Assembly: GCA_021200535.1 (NCBI GenBank)
Contig: JAJQGL010000005.1
Coordinates: 1-64,000, forward strand
DNA length: 64,000 nucleotides
Source of the DNA: Clostridiaceae bacterium
GTDB lineage: Bacteria > Bacillota > Clostridia > Lachnospirales > Lachnospiraceae
Direction: 5' to 3'
A model generated the notes under the pieces. That model worked only from the letters and a program-made list of their open reading frames with translations, had not been told where the DNA came from and ran no database searches. Positions 7,568 to 17,167 of this stretch are shown in pieces; within the stretch, counting starts at the first letter, position 1, and each line of letters begins with the position of its first letter. Both the position numbers and the translations under genes were made by a program.

Positions 7568-7990
7568 ATGACAAAAAAGAGAAAACGAGAGAAGCTTTAT
7601 ATTATGCTTTTTCAGGTGGATTTTTATCATGAGGAGGATAGAAAGGAGCAGGCAGAGCTGTATCTGGAGCGGCTGGAAGAGCCGGATGCCACAAAAAAGG
7701 CAAAGGCGGAGGTTCGGGAGAGCTTTTATCAGATCATGGAGCATTTGCAGGAAATTGACAGCCAGATTGCAAAAAAAGCGCATGGCTGGGAAATCTCACG
7801 TCTGGCAAAGGCAGATTTGTCTGTGCTGCGCCTGGGTGTTTATGAAATTTTATTTGACGGAGAGGTGCCCGACGGCGTTGCGATTAATGAGGCAGTTGAG
7901 TTGGCAAAACGATATGGCGGTGACAAATCGTATCGCTTTGTGAATGGAATCCTGGGTTCGATTGCCAGAGAAAAGAAACAGGCAGAATAA
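7568..7990 (+). CDS. nusB: Transcription antitermination protein NusB
   Basis: This 140-residue all-helical protein binds boxA RNA with NusE/S10 and supports antitermination in rRNA operons. The N-terminus TKKRKREKLYIMLFQVDFY corresponds to the family RRxAREAALQxLYQ block. SRLAKADLSVLRLGVYEIL and INEAVELAKRYGGDKSYRFV are the other conserved blocks. ATG at 7568 fits the family start. A TTG two codons earlier is possible. The ribosome-binding site is poor. Confidence 0.93.
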   Translation: MTKKRKREKLYIMLFQVDFYHEEDRKEQAELYLERLEEPDATKKAKAEVRESFYQIMEHLQEIDSQIAKKAHGWEISRLAKADLSVLRLGVYEILFDGEVPDGVAINEAVELAKRYGGDKSYRFVNGILGSIAREKKQAE

Positions 7991-8044
7991 ATTCCTTCCG
8001 GTGTGCGGGCGGCTGCTGCGTTCGGCGCGGCGGGGAAAGAGGAT

Positions 8045-9313
8045 ATGAGGTTTGTTATGCAGGAAGTGAATACCGTTTCACAGGTTAATATGTATATTAA
8101 GAATCTATTTGCCAGGGATTATGCTTTAAAGCGGCTTCGTGTGAAAGGCGAGGTATCGAACTGCAAATACCATTCTTCCGGCCATATTTATTTTACAATT
8201 AAGGATAAAACCTCACAGCTTTCGTGTGTGATGTTTTCCTCCTACAGGAAGCATCTTGATTTTCGGATGCAGGAGGGGCAGAGTGTGATTGTTGACGGGA
8301 GCGTCAGTGTATTTGAGCGGGACGGCAAATACCAGCTGTATGCGGTTGCAGTCACACAGGATGGAGCCGGCCGGTTATATGAGGAATATGAAAAGTTAAA
8401 AAAGCGCCTCTTAGAAGAGGGGCTTTTTGATGACAGCAGAAAAAAGAAAATACCGGAATACGCAAAAAAAATCGGCGTGGTCACGGCACAGACAGGTGCG
8501 GTGATTCAGGACATCTGCAATGTATCCCGCAGAAGAAATCCTTATGTGCAGCTGATACTTTTTCCGGCAAGGGTGCAGGGAGAGGGAGCGCATCAGACGA
8601 TTATCGAGGGAATCCGTTATTTTGAAAAAACAGATGTTGACACGGTTATTATCGGGCGGGGCGGAGGTTCGATTGAAGATTTGTGGGAATTTAATCAGGA
8701 GGCTCTGGCCAGGGTAATCGCCGGGTGCAAAAAACCGATTATCTCAGCTGTGGGGCATGAAACAGATACAACGATTGCAGATTATGTGGCTGACCTGCGT
8801 GCGCCGACGCCGTCTGCAGCGGCAGAACTGGCAGTGTTTGCCTATCGGGAATTTGAGATTGGGCTTCGGGAGTATGCTTATACATTAAACAGGCAGATGG
8901 AGCACATCCTGCAGATTTGTAAAATGCGGGCAAAGCAGTACGAGACATTGATTGGACATGCCGGTCCGGAGGATCAGATCCGGCAGAAGAGGCTGCTTAT
9001 TGCGGACAGCAGTGAACGGATGAGGCGGATTGTGGAACAGAGGCTGACATCCGCGAAGCATCAGCTGGCATTGTATATAGAAGAGCTAAAAGGGCTTTCC
9101 CCTTTGGATAAGCTGCAGTCGGGATATTCCTATGTCTCTGACCAGCAGGGGAAGCATATTTCATCAGTAAAAGAGGCAGCTGTCGGGCAAACGCTGCAGC
9201 TTACCATGGCAGATGGAACATTAGAGGCGACGGTTGACGGGATACATTCCGGAATAAACGGAGGAAATGGAGCAGATTATGGCAAAAAAAGCGACGCTGG
9301 AGGAATCATTTGA
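8045..9313 (+). CDS. xseA: Exodeoxyribonuclease VII large subunit
   Basis: This is the 422-residue catalytic subunit of the single-strand-specific exonuclease VII. It has an N-terminal OB-fold (VSQVNMYIKNLF, then VKGEVSNCKYHSSGHIYFTI), a catalytic region with VVTAQTGAVIQDI, GRGGGSIEDLW and SAVGHETDTTIADYVADLRA, a long helical part, and the C-terminal LSPLDKLQSGYSYV segment. Start is uncertain between ATG at 8045 and ATG at 8057. It overlaps xseB. Confidence 0.94.
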   Translation: MRFVMQEVNTVSQVNMYIKNLFARDYALKRLRVKGEVSNCKYHSSGHIYFTIKDKTSQLSCVMFSSYRKHLDFRMQEGQSVIVDGSVSVFERDGKYQLYAVAVTQDGAGRLYEEYEKLKKRLLEEGLFDDSRKKKIPEYAKKIGVVTAQTGAVIQDICNVSRRRNPYVQLILFPARVQGEGAHQTIIEGIRYFEKTDVDTVIIGRGGGSIEDLWEFNQEALARVIAGCKKPIISAVGHETDTTIADYVADLRAPTPSAAAELAVFAYREFEIGLREYAYTLNRQMEHILQICKMRAKQYETLIGHAGPEDQIRQKRLLIADSSERMRRIVEQRLTSAKHQLALYIEELKGLSPLDKLQSGYSYVSDQQGKHISSVKEAAVGQTLQLTMADGTLEATVDGIHSGINGGNGADYGKKSDAGGII

Positions 9314-9476
9314 TGCGCTGGAGGAGATTATCGACGTGCTGCAGACGGGAAATCTGACGCTGGAAGAATCTTTTCAAAAATACGAAGAAGGCATGAAGCT
9401 GGTAAAAAACTGCAATGATGCGATTGATAAAGTAGAAAAGAAACTGCAGATTATCAATGGGGAGGAAGAGGCTTAA
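9279..9476 (+). CDS. xseB: Exodeoxyribonuclease VII small subunit
   Basis: This is a 65-residue helical-hairpin protein that coats XseA. The core LEESFDALEEIIDVLQTGNL, TLEESFQKYEEGMKLVKNCN is diagnostic. I prefer ATG at 9279 (GGAG at 9269-9272, spacing 6) over the in-frame ATG at 9267. The coding region begins inside xseA and abuts ispA, indicating coupled translation. Confidence 0.93.
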   Translation: MAKKATLEESFDALEEIIDVLQTGNLTLEESFQKYEEGMKLVKNCNDAIDKVEKKLQIINGEEEA

Positions 9477-10385
9477 ATGATGGTTTTAGAGGATGAGGAG
9501 TTTCAGGCAGTGCTTGAAGAGCGGACACGGCAGATAGAAGAGATTTTAAAACGGTCCCTTCCCCGGAAGGACGGCATGCAAAAGCAGGTTTTTGATGCAA
9601 TGGAATACAGTTTAATGGCTGGCGGAAAACGTCTGCGCCCAATGATTGCCGGAGAGATGTACCGGCTGTTTGGCGGCGGTGAGCCGGAGGCTGCGGAAGC
9701 ATTTATGGCGGCAATCGAGATGATTCATACTTATTCTCTGGTACATGATGACCTGCCTGCTATGGACAATGATGATTTCCGCAGGGGAAAAGCGACAACA
9801 CATAAAGTTTATGGTGAGGATATGGGGATTCTTGCAGGGGATGCCCTGCTGAATTTTGCTTATGAAACGGCATTACTTGGTGCGCAGAAAGCAAAAAATC
9901 CGGGTGCGGCTGTCCGGGCATTGTCTGTGCTTGGACGAAAAGCGGGGGTCTATGGCATGGTTGGCGGACAGGTTGTAGATGTTGCGCTGACAGGGAAACC
10001 GCTTTCTGCCGAACAGCTGGAATTTATTTATCAGCTGAAAACGGGGGCGCTTCTGGAGGCTTCTTTTATGCTGGGGGCTGTTTTGGCAGAGGCGTCAGAT
10101 GAGGATGTAATCAAAACAGAGCAGATCGGCAGAAATGTTGGAATGGCATTTCAGATTCAGGATGATATTCTGGATGTGACAAGTACATTTGAAGAGCTTG
10201 GCAAGCCGATTGGCAGTGATGATAAAAATGAGAAGAAAACCTATGTGAGCCTGTATGGGATGGAGCGGGCAAAGGAAGCGGTGCAGCGGTATTCGGACCA
10301 GGCATTGGAGCTGCTTGGGACACTGCCGGGAGAAAATGCTTTTCTCAATACCCTGATTATCAAATTGATTCATCGAAGAAAGTAA
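9477..10385 (+). CDS. ispA: Farnesyl diphosphate synthase, (2E,6E)-type
   Basis: This 302-residue prenyltransferase condenses isopentenyl diphosphate with dimethylallyl and geranyl diphosphate. It has the first aspartate-rich motif DDLPAMDNDDFRRG and the second QIQDDILDVTS followed by GKPIGSDDKNEKKTYVSL. SLMAGGKRLRP supplies the IPP-binding region. The ATG directly follows the xseB stop. Its position ahead of dxs is a common Firmicute arrangement that couples MEP-pathway entry with polyprenyl synthesis. Confidence 0.94.
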   Translation: MMVLEDEEFQAVLEERTRQIEEILKRSLPRKDGMQKQVFDAMEYSLMAGGKRLRPMIAGEMYRLFGGGEPEAAEAFMAAIEMIHTYSLVHDDLPAMDNDDFRRGKATTHKVYGEDMGILAGDALLNFAYETALLGAQKAKNPGAAVRALSVLGRKAGVYGMVGGQVVDVALTGKPLSAEQLEFIYQLKTGALLEASFMLGAVLAEASDEDVIKTEQIGRNVGMAFQIQDDILDVTSTFEELGKPIGSDDKNEKKTYVSLYGMERAKEAVQRYSDQALELLGTLPGENAFLNTLIIKLIHRRK

Positions 10386-10396
10386 GGAGAAGAACT

Positions 10397-12298
10397 TTGG
10401 AAGAATTACTGGATCAGATAAAAAAAGCAAATGATATAAAAAAAATGGCTCCAAAGGACTACAATGCGTTAGCAAGACAAATCCGGTGCTTTCTGGTACG
10501 GCATATCAGCCATACTGGAGGTCATCTGTCCTCTAATCTGGGTGTGGTGGAGCTTACCATGGCGCTTCACCTGTGCTGTGACTTTCCAAATGACCGGATT
10601 ATCTGGGATGTGGGGCATCAGTGTTATACCCACAAAATTCTTACCGGACGGAAAGATGGTTTTGAGAATCTGCGCCGGTTTGGAGGAATGAGTGGATTTC
10701 CCAAACGGGCGGAAAGTGACTGTGACGTTCTGGACACGGGACACAGCTCTACTTCGATTGGAGCGGCGCTGGGGCTTGCCAAGGCGAGAGATATCCAAAA
10801 GGAAAGCAGGAAGATTGTTGCAGTGATTGGGGACGGCGCATTGTCCGGCGGCATGGCATATGAGGCGCTTAACAATGCGGCAAGGCTGAAATCCAATATG
10901 ATTATTGTACTCAATGATAACCAGATGTCTATCTCCAGAAATGTAGGAGGTATGTCAAATTATCTTGGGAAGATACGAACGAATACAAATTATACAGGGC
11001 TGAAAGAGGATGTGGAAAAGATTCTGCAGAGGATGCCTTTTATCGGAAATTCACTGACCGGCCACATTCGCAGTGTGAAAGATCTGGTAAAACGGATATT
11101 TATTCCCGGAATGCTTTTTGAAGATATGGGAATCACCTATATCGGACCGATTGACGGACATGATATCGGGCAGATGGTCACGGCGTTCCGGAGCGCATCC
11201 AAGCTGCAAAAGGCAGTTCTTGTGCATGTCATTACGCAGAAAGGAAAAGGCTATCTGCCTGCCATGAAAGATCCTTCTGCATTTCACGGAGTTGCGCCCT
11301 TTCGTGTAAAAGACGGTGTCGAGCGGAATGCCGGGAGCAGCCCGCTCACATATACAGATGTGTTCAGCCGGGCTATTGTGGAGCAGGCAAAACAGAATCC
11401 GCTGCTGACAGCAATTTCTGCGGCTATGCCGTCGGGGACGGGGCTGTCGGAATTTGCAAAACGCTATCCCGACCGGTTCTTTGATGTGGGGATTGCAGAG
11501 GAGCATGCGGTTACTTTTGCGGCGGGCATGGCTGCAGGGGGGCTCCGTCCGGTTGTGGCAGTATATTCAACCTTTCTGCAGCGGGCCTATGACCAGATTA
11601 TCCATGATGTCTGCATTAACCGGCTTCCGGTTATCTTTGCGGTAGACCGTGCCGGGTTAGTCGGCAGCGACGGAGAGACACATCAGGGAATTTTTGATAT
11701 GGCATTTCTTTTACAGATGCCGGGCATGACAGTTATGGCACCGAAAAATACGTGGGAAATGGAAGCGATGCTTTCTTTCTCAATGGAATACAGGGATGGC
11801 CCGGTGGCGCTGCGCTATCCGAGAGGAGAGGCATACCGCGGCCTGACTGAGTATACTGCCCCAATCGAATGGGGAAAAAGCGAATGGATTTACAAAGAGT
11901 CCCAAATTGTGCTGCTGGCAGTGGGAAGCATGGTGGAAACCGCGTTAGAGGTCAGGGAACAGCTAAAGGCAAAGGGGTTTGCAGTTTCGGTAGTCAATGT
12001 ACGCTTTGTGAAGCCGTTTGACCGGGAAATGCTGGCAGATATTCCAAAACAGCATTCTGTTGTAGTTACAATGGAAGAAGGCGTGGCAGAAGGAGGCTTT
12101 GGGCAGCAGATTGCAGCGTGGTATCAGAAGGAAAAGGCGGTTTTTGTGTATTCGGCTGCGCTGCCGAATCAGTTTATTGAGCATGGTTCGGTTGCCCTTT
12201 TGAAAGAAAAGTACCGGCTGGATGCAAAAGGGATTGTCGCTCGGCTGGAAACCCTGCTTACCGGGGAAAGTAAATTGCAGGGAGGTGGTATCAGGTGA
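10397..12298 (+). CDS. dxs: 1-deoxy-D-xylulose-5-phosphate synthase
   Basis: This is a 633-residue thiamine-diphosphate enzyme making DXP from pyruvate and glyceraldehyde-3-phosphate, the first MEP-pathway step. HTGGHLSSNLGVVELT, DVGHQCYTHKILTGR, IGDGALSGGMAYEALNNA (ThDP/Mg loop ending in NDNQMSIS), DVGIAEEHAVTFAAG (catalytic Glu) and ALRYPRG are visible. TTG at 10397 follows AAGGAGA with good spacing. It overlaps tlyA by 4 nt. Its ThDP requirement is a loose functional link to the nearby thiC. Confidence 0.96.
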   Translation: MEELLDQIKKANDIKKMAPKDYNALARQIRCFLVRHISHTGGHLSSNLGVVELTMALHLCCDFPNDRIIWDVGHQCYTHKILTGRKDGFENLRRFGGMSGFPKRAESDCDVLDTGHSSTSIGAALGLAKARDIQKESRKIVAVIGDGALSGGMAYEALNNAARLKSNMIIVLNDNQMSISRNVGGMSNYLGKIRTNTNYTGLKEDVEKILQRMPFIGNSLTGHIRSVKDLVKRIFIPGMLFEDMGITYIGPIDGHDIGQMVTAFRSASKLQKAVLVHVITQKGKGYLPAMKDPSAFHGVAPFRVKDGVERNAGSSPLTYTDVFSRAIVEQAKQNPLLTAISAAMPSGTGLSEFAKRYPDRFFDVGIAEEHAVTFAAGMAAGGLRPVVAVYSTFLQRAYDQIIHDVCINRLPVIFAVDRAGLVGSDGETHQGIFDMAFLLQMPGMTVMAPKNTWEMEAMLSFSMEYRDGPVALRYPRGEAYRGLTEYTAPIEWGKSEWIYKESQIVLLAVGSMVETALEVREQLKAKGFAVSVVNVRFVKPFDREMLADIPKQHSVVVTMEEGVAEGGFGQQIAAWYQKEKAVFVYSAALPNQFIEHGSVALLKEKYRLDAKGIVARLETLLTGESKLQGGGIR

Positions 12299-13149
12299 GC
12301 GAAAAAAAGAAAAAAGAACGGCTGGATGTTTTGCTGGTCAAACGGGCGTTGGCAGAATCCAGGGAAAAAGCAAAGAAGATCATTATGGCAGGAAATGTCT
12401 TTGTCGATCAGCAGCGGGAGGATAAGGCAGGAAGCACCTTTCGGGAGGACGCCCAGATTGAGATCCGGGGTACGGCGATGAAATATGTCAGCCGGGGCGG
12501 CTACAAACTGGAAAAAGCAGTCGGGCTGTGGAACATTGTGCTGCAGGGAAAAACCTGCATGGATGTCGGCTCATCAACAGGAGGTTTTACGGACTGCATG
12601 CTGCAGAATGGCGCATCAAAGGTATATGCGATTGATGTGGGAACCAACCAGCTTGCCTGGAAGCTGCGTCAGGATGCCAGGGTTGTCTCCATGGAAAAGA
12701 CAAATATTCGTTATGTGACGAAAGAGGAAGTACCGGAGGAAATCGATTTTTCTTCCATTGACGTTGCCTTTATTTCGCTGACGAAGGTTCTGCTTCCCGT
12801 CAGAAATCTGCTGGCAGCAGGCGGGCGCGTAGTCTGCCTTGTAAAACCGCAGTTTGAGGCGGGGCGGGAAAAGGTTGGGAAAAAAGGCGTTGTGCGGGAC
12901 CAAAAAGTACATTTTGAAGTTGTATGCCGTATAATGGCATTTGCCATACAGGCGGGATTTCAGATTTTAGATTTGAGCTTTTCCCCAATTAAAGGACCGG
13001 AGGGGAATATCGAATATTTGCTGTATCTGGAAAAAAACGTATTGCCGGAACCGCCGGACGATATGGGGGATGCGCCGGGGGTGTTGGAAGAGCAGTGGAG
13101 TATTCTTGCCGGAAAGGTAGTTGCACAGGCACATGATGAGCTGGCATAA
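12295..13149 (+). CDS. tlyA: TlyA family rRNA 2'-O-methyltransferase (S4 plus FtsJ domains)
   Basis: This 284-residue protein has an N-terminal S4 RNA-binding domain (RLDVLLVKRALAESREKAKK, residues about 8-70) and an FtsJ-like methyltransferase domain with the SAM motif MDVGSSTGGFTDCML and KPQFEAG. Family members 2'-O-methylate rRNA, and some also act as haemolysins. The GTG start overlaps the dxs stop (GTGA). The cluster order dxs-tlyA-nadK-argR-recN is widely conserved in Firmicutes. Confidence 0.93.
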   Translation: MSEKKKKERLDVLLVKRALAESREKAKKIIMAGNVFVDQQREDKAGSTFREDAQIEIRGTAMKYVSRGGYKLEKAVGLWNIVLQGKTCMDVGSSTGGFTDCMLQNGASKVYAIDVGTNQLAWKLRQDARVVSMEKTNIRYVTKEEVPEEIDFSSIDVAFISLTKVLLPVRNLLAAGGRVVCLVKPQFEAGREKVGKKGVVRDQKVHFEVVCRIMAFAIQAGFQILDLSFSPIKGPEGNIEYLLYLEKNVLPEPPDDMGDAPGVLEEQWSILAGKVVAQAHDELA

Positions 13150-13174
13150 TGCTTTCCGGAAAAAGGAGAAAGAC

Positions 13175-14041
13175 ATGAAGCGATTTTGCATTATTACCAA
13201 TAGTGACAAGCAGGAAAATCTTGACACGGTAGATTATATTGTATCCTTTTTGCAGCAGCGCAAATGCTCCTGTATTGTTATGGAGAACCGGCAGTGGGAG
13301 GCTGGGGAAATCCGTCATTTTACAGATGTTGGAAAAATTCCGGAAAATGTGGAATGTGCGATTGTGCTGGGCGGCGACGGTACGATGATTCAGGCGGCGA
13401 TTGACCTGGTTCACAGGGATTTGCCGATACTCGGCGTAAATACAGGAACTCTGGGCTTTCTGACAGAGGTAGAGCAGAATCGTATTGATGTTAGTTTAGA
13501 GCGTCTGCTGCGCGGGGAATATGTTATAGAGAGCCGTATCATGTTAAAGGAAAGCCGGATGTTTCCAGGAGAGAACAGCCTTTCTTCCTGCTATGCGCTA
13601 AATGATATGGTGATCACGAAGCGGGGAGGCTGCCGTTTGATTACCGTTAAAGTTTTTGTCAATGGAGAGCTTGCTGACATTTACCGTGCGGATGGGCTGA
13701 TTGTTTCCACGCCGACTGGGTCAACCGGTTATAATTTGTCTGCGGGAGGTCCGCTGCTTGCGCCCAATATTCATGCAATGGTTGTGACGCCGATTTGCGC
13801 GCATTCCCTGAACAAAAGAAGCCTTGTGCTGGATGGGGCAGACAAAATCGGGCTGGAAATTGGGCAGACAAAAGATTTTTGTCCGGACGAGGCGGTTTTG
13901 TCCGCAGACGGCAGGATTGTCGGCGAATTAAAAACAGGCGATATATTAGAGATTCAGGTACCGCATGCCGACACAAAGCTGATCAAGCTCTCCGGCATCA
14001 AATTCTACGAGAGAATGAGGGAAAAGCTGAACGGAGATTAA
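13175..14041 (+). CDS. nadK: NAD kinase
   Basis: This 288-residue ATP-NAD kinase makes NADP. The diagnostic GGDGTMIQAA, NTGTLGFLTE, ALNDMVI and DGLIVSTPTGSTGYNLSAGG are all present. ATG at 13175 follows AAAGGAG. Earlier in-frame ATGs would extend into tlyA and give a non-family N-terminus. Confidence 0.95.
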   Translation: MKRFCIITNSDKQENLDTVDYIVSFLQQRKCSCIVMENRQWEAGEIRHFTDVGKIPENVECAIVLGGDGTMIQAAIDLVHRDLPILGVNTGTLGFLTEVEQNRIDVSLERLLRGEYVIESRIMLKESRMFPGENSLSSCYALNDMVITKRGGCRLITVKVFVNGELADIYRADGLIVSTPTGSTGYNLSAGGPLLAPNIHAMVVTPICAHSLNKRSLVLDGADKIGLEIGQTKDFCPDEAVLSADGRIVGELKTGDILEIQVPHADTKLIKLSGIKFYERMREKLNGD

Positions 14042-14060
14042 TAAAAAGGAGCGATTTGCC

Positions 14061-14510
14061 ATGAAGATGGAAAGGCGGACAAAAATATTAGAATTGATTG
14101 GGCAATATCCGATTGAGACACAGGAGGAATTGGCAGATCGTCTGGAACGAGCCGGATTTCCAGTGACGCAGGCAACCATTTCAAGGGATATACGGGAACT
14201 AAAGCTGACAAAGATTTCGGTGGATGGTGTTCATCAGAAATATGCCCAGCTTCAGGAAAAGGAAACAAACCTGGCACAAAAATACATCCGTGTCCTGCAG
14301 GATGGATTTCTCTCCATGGATCAGGCAGAAAATCTCCTTGTCATAAAAACGATTTCCGGTATGGCAATGGCGGTCGCAGCAGCGATTGATAATCTGGAAG
14401 TGCCGGGAGTGGTAGGCTGTATTGCAGGGGATGACACGGTTATGTGTGCCATTCACTCTGTCGGCGAGGTGCCGGCAGTGATGGCAAAATTTCAAAAACT
14501 GATGGGGTAG
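14061..14510 (+). CDS. argR: Arginine repressor ArgR
   Basis: This 149-residue regulator has a winged-helix N-terminus (RRTKILELIGQYPIETQEEL with ATISRDIRELKLTK as recognition helix) and a C-terminal oligomerisation and arginine-binding domain with CIAGDDTVMCAI. It represses arginine synthesis with L-arginine as corepressor. In many Firmicutes recN follows directly. Here three genes are interposed. Confidence 0.94.
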   Translation: MKMERRTKILELIGQYPIETQEELADRLERAGFPVTQATISRDIRELKLTKISVDGVHQKYAQLQEKETNLAQKYIRVLQDGFLSMDQAENLLVIKTISGMAMAVAAAIDNLEVPGVVGCIAGDDTVMCAIHSVGEVPAVMAKFQKLMG

Positions 14511-14525
14511 CAGGGGTGCAATCCG

Positions 14526-14554
14526 TTGACATTTTCGGGCACAGAGACTATACT
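14526..14554 (+). promoter_or_regulatory. Strong sigma-A promoter of thiC
   Basis: TTGACA (14526-14531) and TATACT (14549-14554) are separated by exactly 17 nt, immediately upstream of the TPP riboswitch. Transcription should start at about 14561. Confidence 0.85.
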
Positions 14555-14560
14555 AAAAAA

Positions 14561-14648
14561 GTGTTTATCTGGGGAGCTGACTGGCTGAGAGGGATAGAAT
14601 CCGACCCATGACCTGATGCGGATAATGCCGCCGTAGGAAGTGTGAAAG
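14561..14648 (+). promoter_or_regulatory. TPP (THI-box) riboswitch
   Basis: The conserved pyrimidine-sensor half contains GGGGAGC followed by GGCTGAGAGGG. The diphosphate-sensor half contains GACCTGATGCGGATAATGCC followed by GCCGTAGGAAG, matching the ACCTGATCTGGATAATGCCAGCGTAGGGA consensus. It controls thiC in response to thiamine diphosphate. No strong intrinsic terminator is obvious in the 145 nt before thiC, so the read-out may be translational or through a weaker structure. Confidence 0.96.
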
Positions 14649-14790
14649 ACGAAAGGAATATCTGATTATCGTTTTCTGAATCATCTGACCAAATGCCTGC
14701 TTCATTATGCGGCTGCGGCATCTCATCCCTCCGCCCTGCAGATTGAAAAACAAAAATAAAACGCAAATATTTTGCAGAAATGAGGGAGAT

Positions 14791-16098
14791 ATGGACTATA
14801 CGACACAGATGGATGCCGCCAGAAAAGGGATACAGACAGAGGAATTGCGGAAAGTGGCTGCAAAGGAGAACATCGAGCCGGAAAAGCTGCTGGGGCTTGT
14901 TGCGAAAGGACAGGCGATTATACCTGCCAACAAGCTGCATACATGCATTGAACCATGTGGAATTGGGAATCAGCTCTCGACAAAGATCAATGTCAATCTG
15001 GGAACTTCCAGAGACTGGACGGATCTGGATATGGAAATGGAAAAAGTCAAAAGTGCAGTAGAAATGGGAGCGGAAGCAATTATGGACCTGAGCTCCTTTG
15101 GAGATACACAGGCTTTTCGACGGAAGCTTACCGGTGAGTGCCCGGCAGTGATTGGAACTGTTCCAATTTACGACGCAGTCGTGCATTACCATAAGCCGTT
15201 AAAGGAAATCACAACAGAGGAATGGCTGAGCATTGTGGAGATGCATGCAAAAGATGGCGTAGATTTTATGACAATTCACTGTGGCATCAACCGGGAGACG
15301 GCAAAGCATTTCAAGGAGATGAAGCGTCTGACTAACATTGTATCCCGCGGAGGTTCTATTATTTTCGCATGGATGGAAATGACCGGAAAAGAAAATCCGT
15401 TTTTTGAACACTTTGACTGGATTCTGGAGATTTGCAGGAAATATGACGTGACGCTGAGCTTAGGGGACGCCTGCCGTCCCGGCTGTTTGGAGGACGCTTC
15501 CGATGTTTCGCAGATTCAGGAGCTAATCACGCTGGGAGAGCTGACAAGGCGCGCGTGGGAGAAAGATGTACAGGTCATGATTGAGGGGCCGGGACATATG
15601 CCGATTGACCAGATTGCGGCAAATATGAAAATTCAGCAGACTATTTGCAGCGGGGCGCCGTTTTATGTATTGGGGCCGCTTGTTACTGATGTTGCACCGG
15701 GATATGACCATATTACAGCAGCGATCGGCGGAGCGATTGCCGCGGCTTACGGCGCTTCGTTTCTCTGTTATGTAACGCCGGCGGAGCATCTTAGACTTCC
15801 GGATGTCAATGATGTAAAGGAAGGAATCATTGCATCCAAAATTGCAGCCCATGCAGCGGATATTGCCAAGGGCATTCCGGGTGCAAAGGACTGGGATAAG
15901 GCAATGAGCACCGCCAGAAAGAAGCTGGACTGGGAAGAGATGTTCCGGCTTGCGATTGATCCGGAGAAGGCGAGAAGTTACCGTGAGACAGCGGCGCCGG
16001 AGAAGGAAGATACCTGCTCTATGTGCGGCAATTTCTGCGCGGTTAAAAACATGAACCGGATTCTGGATGGGGAGATTGTATCGATCTATGATGAATAA
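14791..16098 (+). CDS. thiC: Phosphomethylpyrimidine synthase ThiC (short form)
   Basis: This 435-residue radical-SAM enzyme converts aminoimidazole ribotide to HMP-phosphate, the pyrimidine of thiamine. It lacks the long N-terminal domain of proteobacterial ThiC, as in other Clostridia. The C-terminal cluster motif TCSMCGNFC has Cys at about 409, 412 and 416. [10 protein letters not shown] and [14 protein letters not shown] are conserved. ATG at 14791 follows GAGGGAG. A longer in-frame start at 14707 would read into the riboswitch expression region and is unlikely. No other thi genes are adjacent. Confidence 0.96.
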   Translation: MDYTTQMDAARKGIQTEELRKVAAKENIEPEKLLGLVAKGQAIIPANKLHTCIEPCGIGNQLSTKINVNLGTSRDWTDLDMEMEKVKSAVEMGAEAIMDLSSFGDTQAFRRKLTGECPAVIGTVPIYDAVVHYHKPLKEITTEEWLSIVEMHAKDGVDFMTIHCGINRETAKHFKEMKRLTNIVSRGGSIIFAWMEMTGKENPFFEHFDWILEICRKYDVTLSLGDACRPGCLEDASDVSQIQELITLGELTRRAWEKDVQVMIEGPGHMPIDQIAANMKIQQTICSGAPFYVLGPLVTDVAPGYDHITAAIGGAIAAAYGASFLCYVTPAEHLRLPDVNDVKEGIIASKIAAHAADIAKGIPGAKDWDKAMSTARKKLDWEEMFRLAIDPEKARSYRETAAPEKEDTCSMCGNFCAVKNMNRILDGEIVSIYDE

Positions 16099-16231
16099 AC
16101 TGCGGCAAAAACAGCTGGCTGTTTAAAAGCTGCAGACAGAAGAAAACATTTATAACAGTTTACAAGTATTGTGCCTGTGATACAAAAATGGATTAGCGTA
16201 TGCGGGCTGCGGAAAGGACATGGTTGGCAGT

Positions 16232-16960
16232 ATGTCAGGACATTCAAAATTTTCAAATATAAAACATAAAAAAGAAAAAAATGATGCGGCAAAGGGGAAA
16301 ATCTTCACCATTCTGGGAAGAGAGATTGCCGTGGCGGTAAAAGAGGGGGGAGCGGATCCGGCCAATAACGGCAAGCTCCGCGATGTTATCGCAAAGGCAA
16401 AGGCAAACAATATGCCAAATGATACGATTGAACGCGGGATTAAAAAGGCAGCCGGGAATATGGATGCCGTAAATTATGAAGAGGTAACCTATGAGGGATA
16501 TGGCCCGAGCGGAACGGCAATCATTGTAAAAGCGCTTACGGATAACAAAAACCGTACGGCGAGCAATGTGCGCAATGCTTTTACCAAGGGCAGCGGAAGC
16601 GTTGGGACACAGGGGTGTGTCTCCTATATGTTTGATGAAAAAGGGCAGATTATTATTGACAAGGAAGAATGTGAGCTTGAGGCGGATGACCTGATGATGC
16701 TTGCACTCGATGCAGGGGCAGAAGACTTTGCCGAGGAAGAGGATTCATTTGAGATTGTTACGGCGCCGGAGGATTTCGGGGCAGTCCGCGAAGCGTTAGA
16801 GCAGGAAAAAATAATCATGGCAAGCGCAGAGGTAACGATGATTCCGCAGAACTATGTGACATTATCGGATGAAAATGATATCCGGCAGCTGCAGAGAACA
16901 CTGGATTTACTGGACGAGGATGATGATGTACAGAACGTATATCACAACTGGGATGAATAA
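16232..16960 (+). CDS. YebC/PmpR family protein (TACO1-like)
   Basis: This 242-residue protein begins [20 protein letters not shown] and contains [16 protein letters not shown] and [19 protein letters not shown], the YebC signature. Members have been called transcriptional regulators and, more recently, translation factors that relieve stalling on proline-rich sequences. An alternative ATG at 16220 adds four residues. The family N-terminus favours 16232. The 130 nt upstream hold no recognised element. Confidence 0.93.
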   Translation: MSGHSKFSNIKHKKEKNDAAKGKIFTILGREIAVAVKEGGADPANNGKLRDVIAKAKANNMPNDTIERGIKKAAGNMDAVNYEEVTYEGYGPSGTAIIVKALTDNKNRTASNVRNAFTKGSGSVGTQGCVSYMFDEKGQIIIDKEECELEADDLMMLALDAGAEDFAEEEDSFEIVTAPEDFGAVREALEQEKIIMASAEVTMIPQNYVTLSDENDIRQLQRTLDLLDEDDDVQNVYHNWDE

Positions 16961-17167
16961 GGAAGCTATCACATGTCTGACACAAAAAATAAATCAGCAG
17001 TATCTTGCAAAAAATGCGTTCTCTGCCGATATATTTTTTATAGATATCAAAATGACAAAAAGATCGGATAGATTAATTGTTAAGGAACTGCTAAGAATTC
17101 ATTTTGCATGTGACGCAGGATAATTCTATAACAGTTTCTAAGATAAAAGAACATGAGGAGGACCGGT

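Noticed and set aside
7414-7632. Small plus-strand frame of 15-residue repeats between asp23 and nusB
   Set aside because: It has no ribosome-binding site, overlaps two real genes, and is explained as the alternative frame of the 45-bp triplication.
14707-14790. Upstream extension of thiC to an ATG at 14707
   Set aside because: The extra residues are not part of ThiC and overlap the riboswitch expression region. ATG 14791 has a proper ribosome-binding site.
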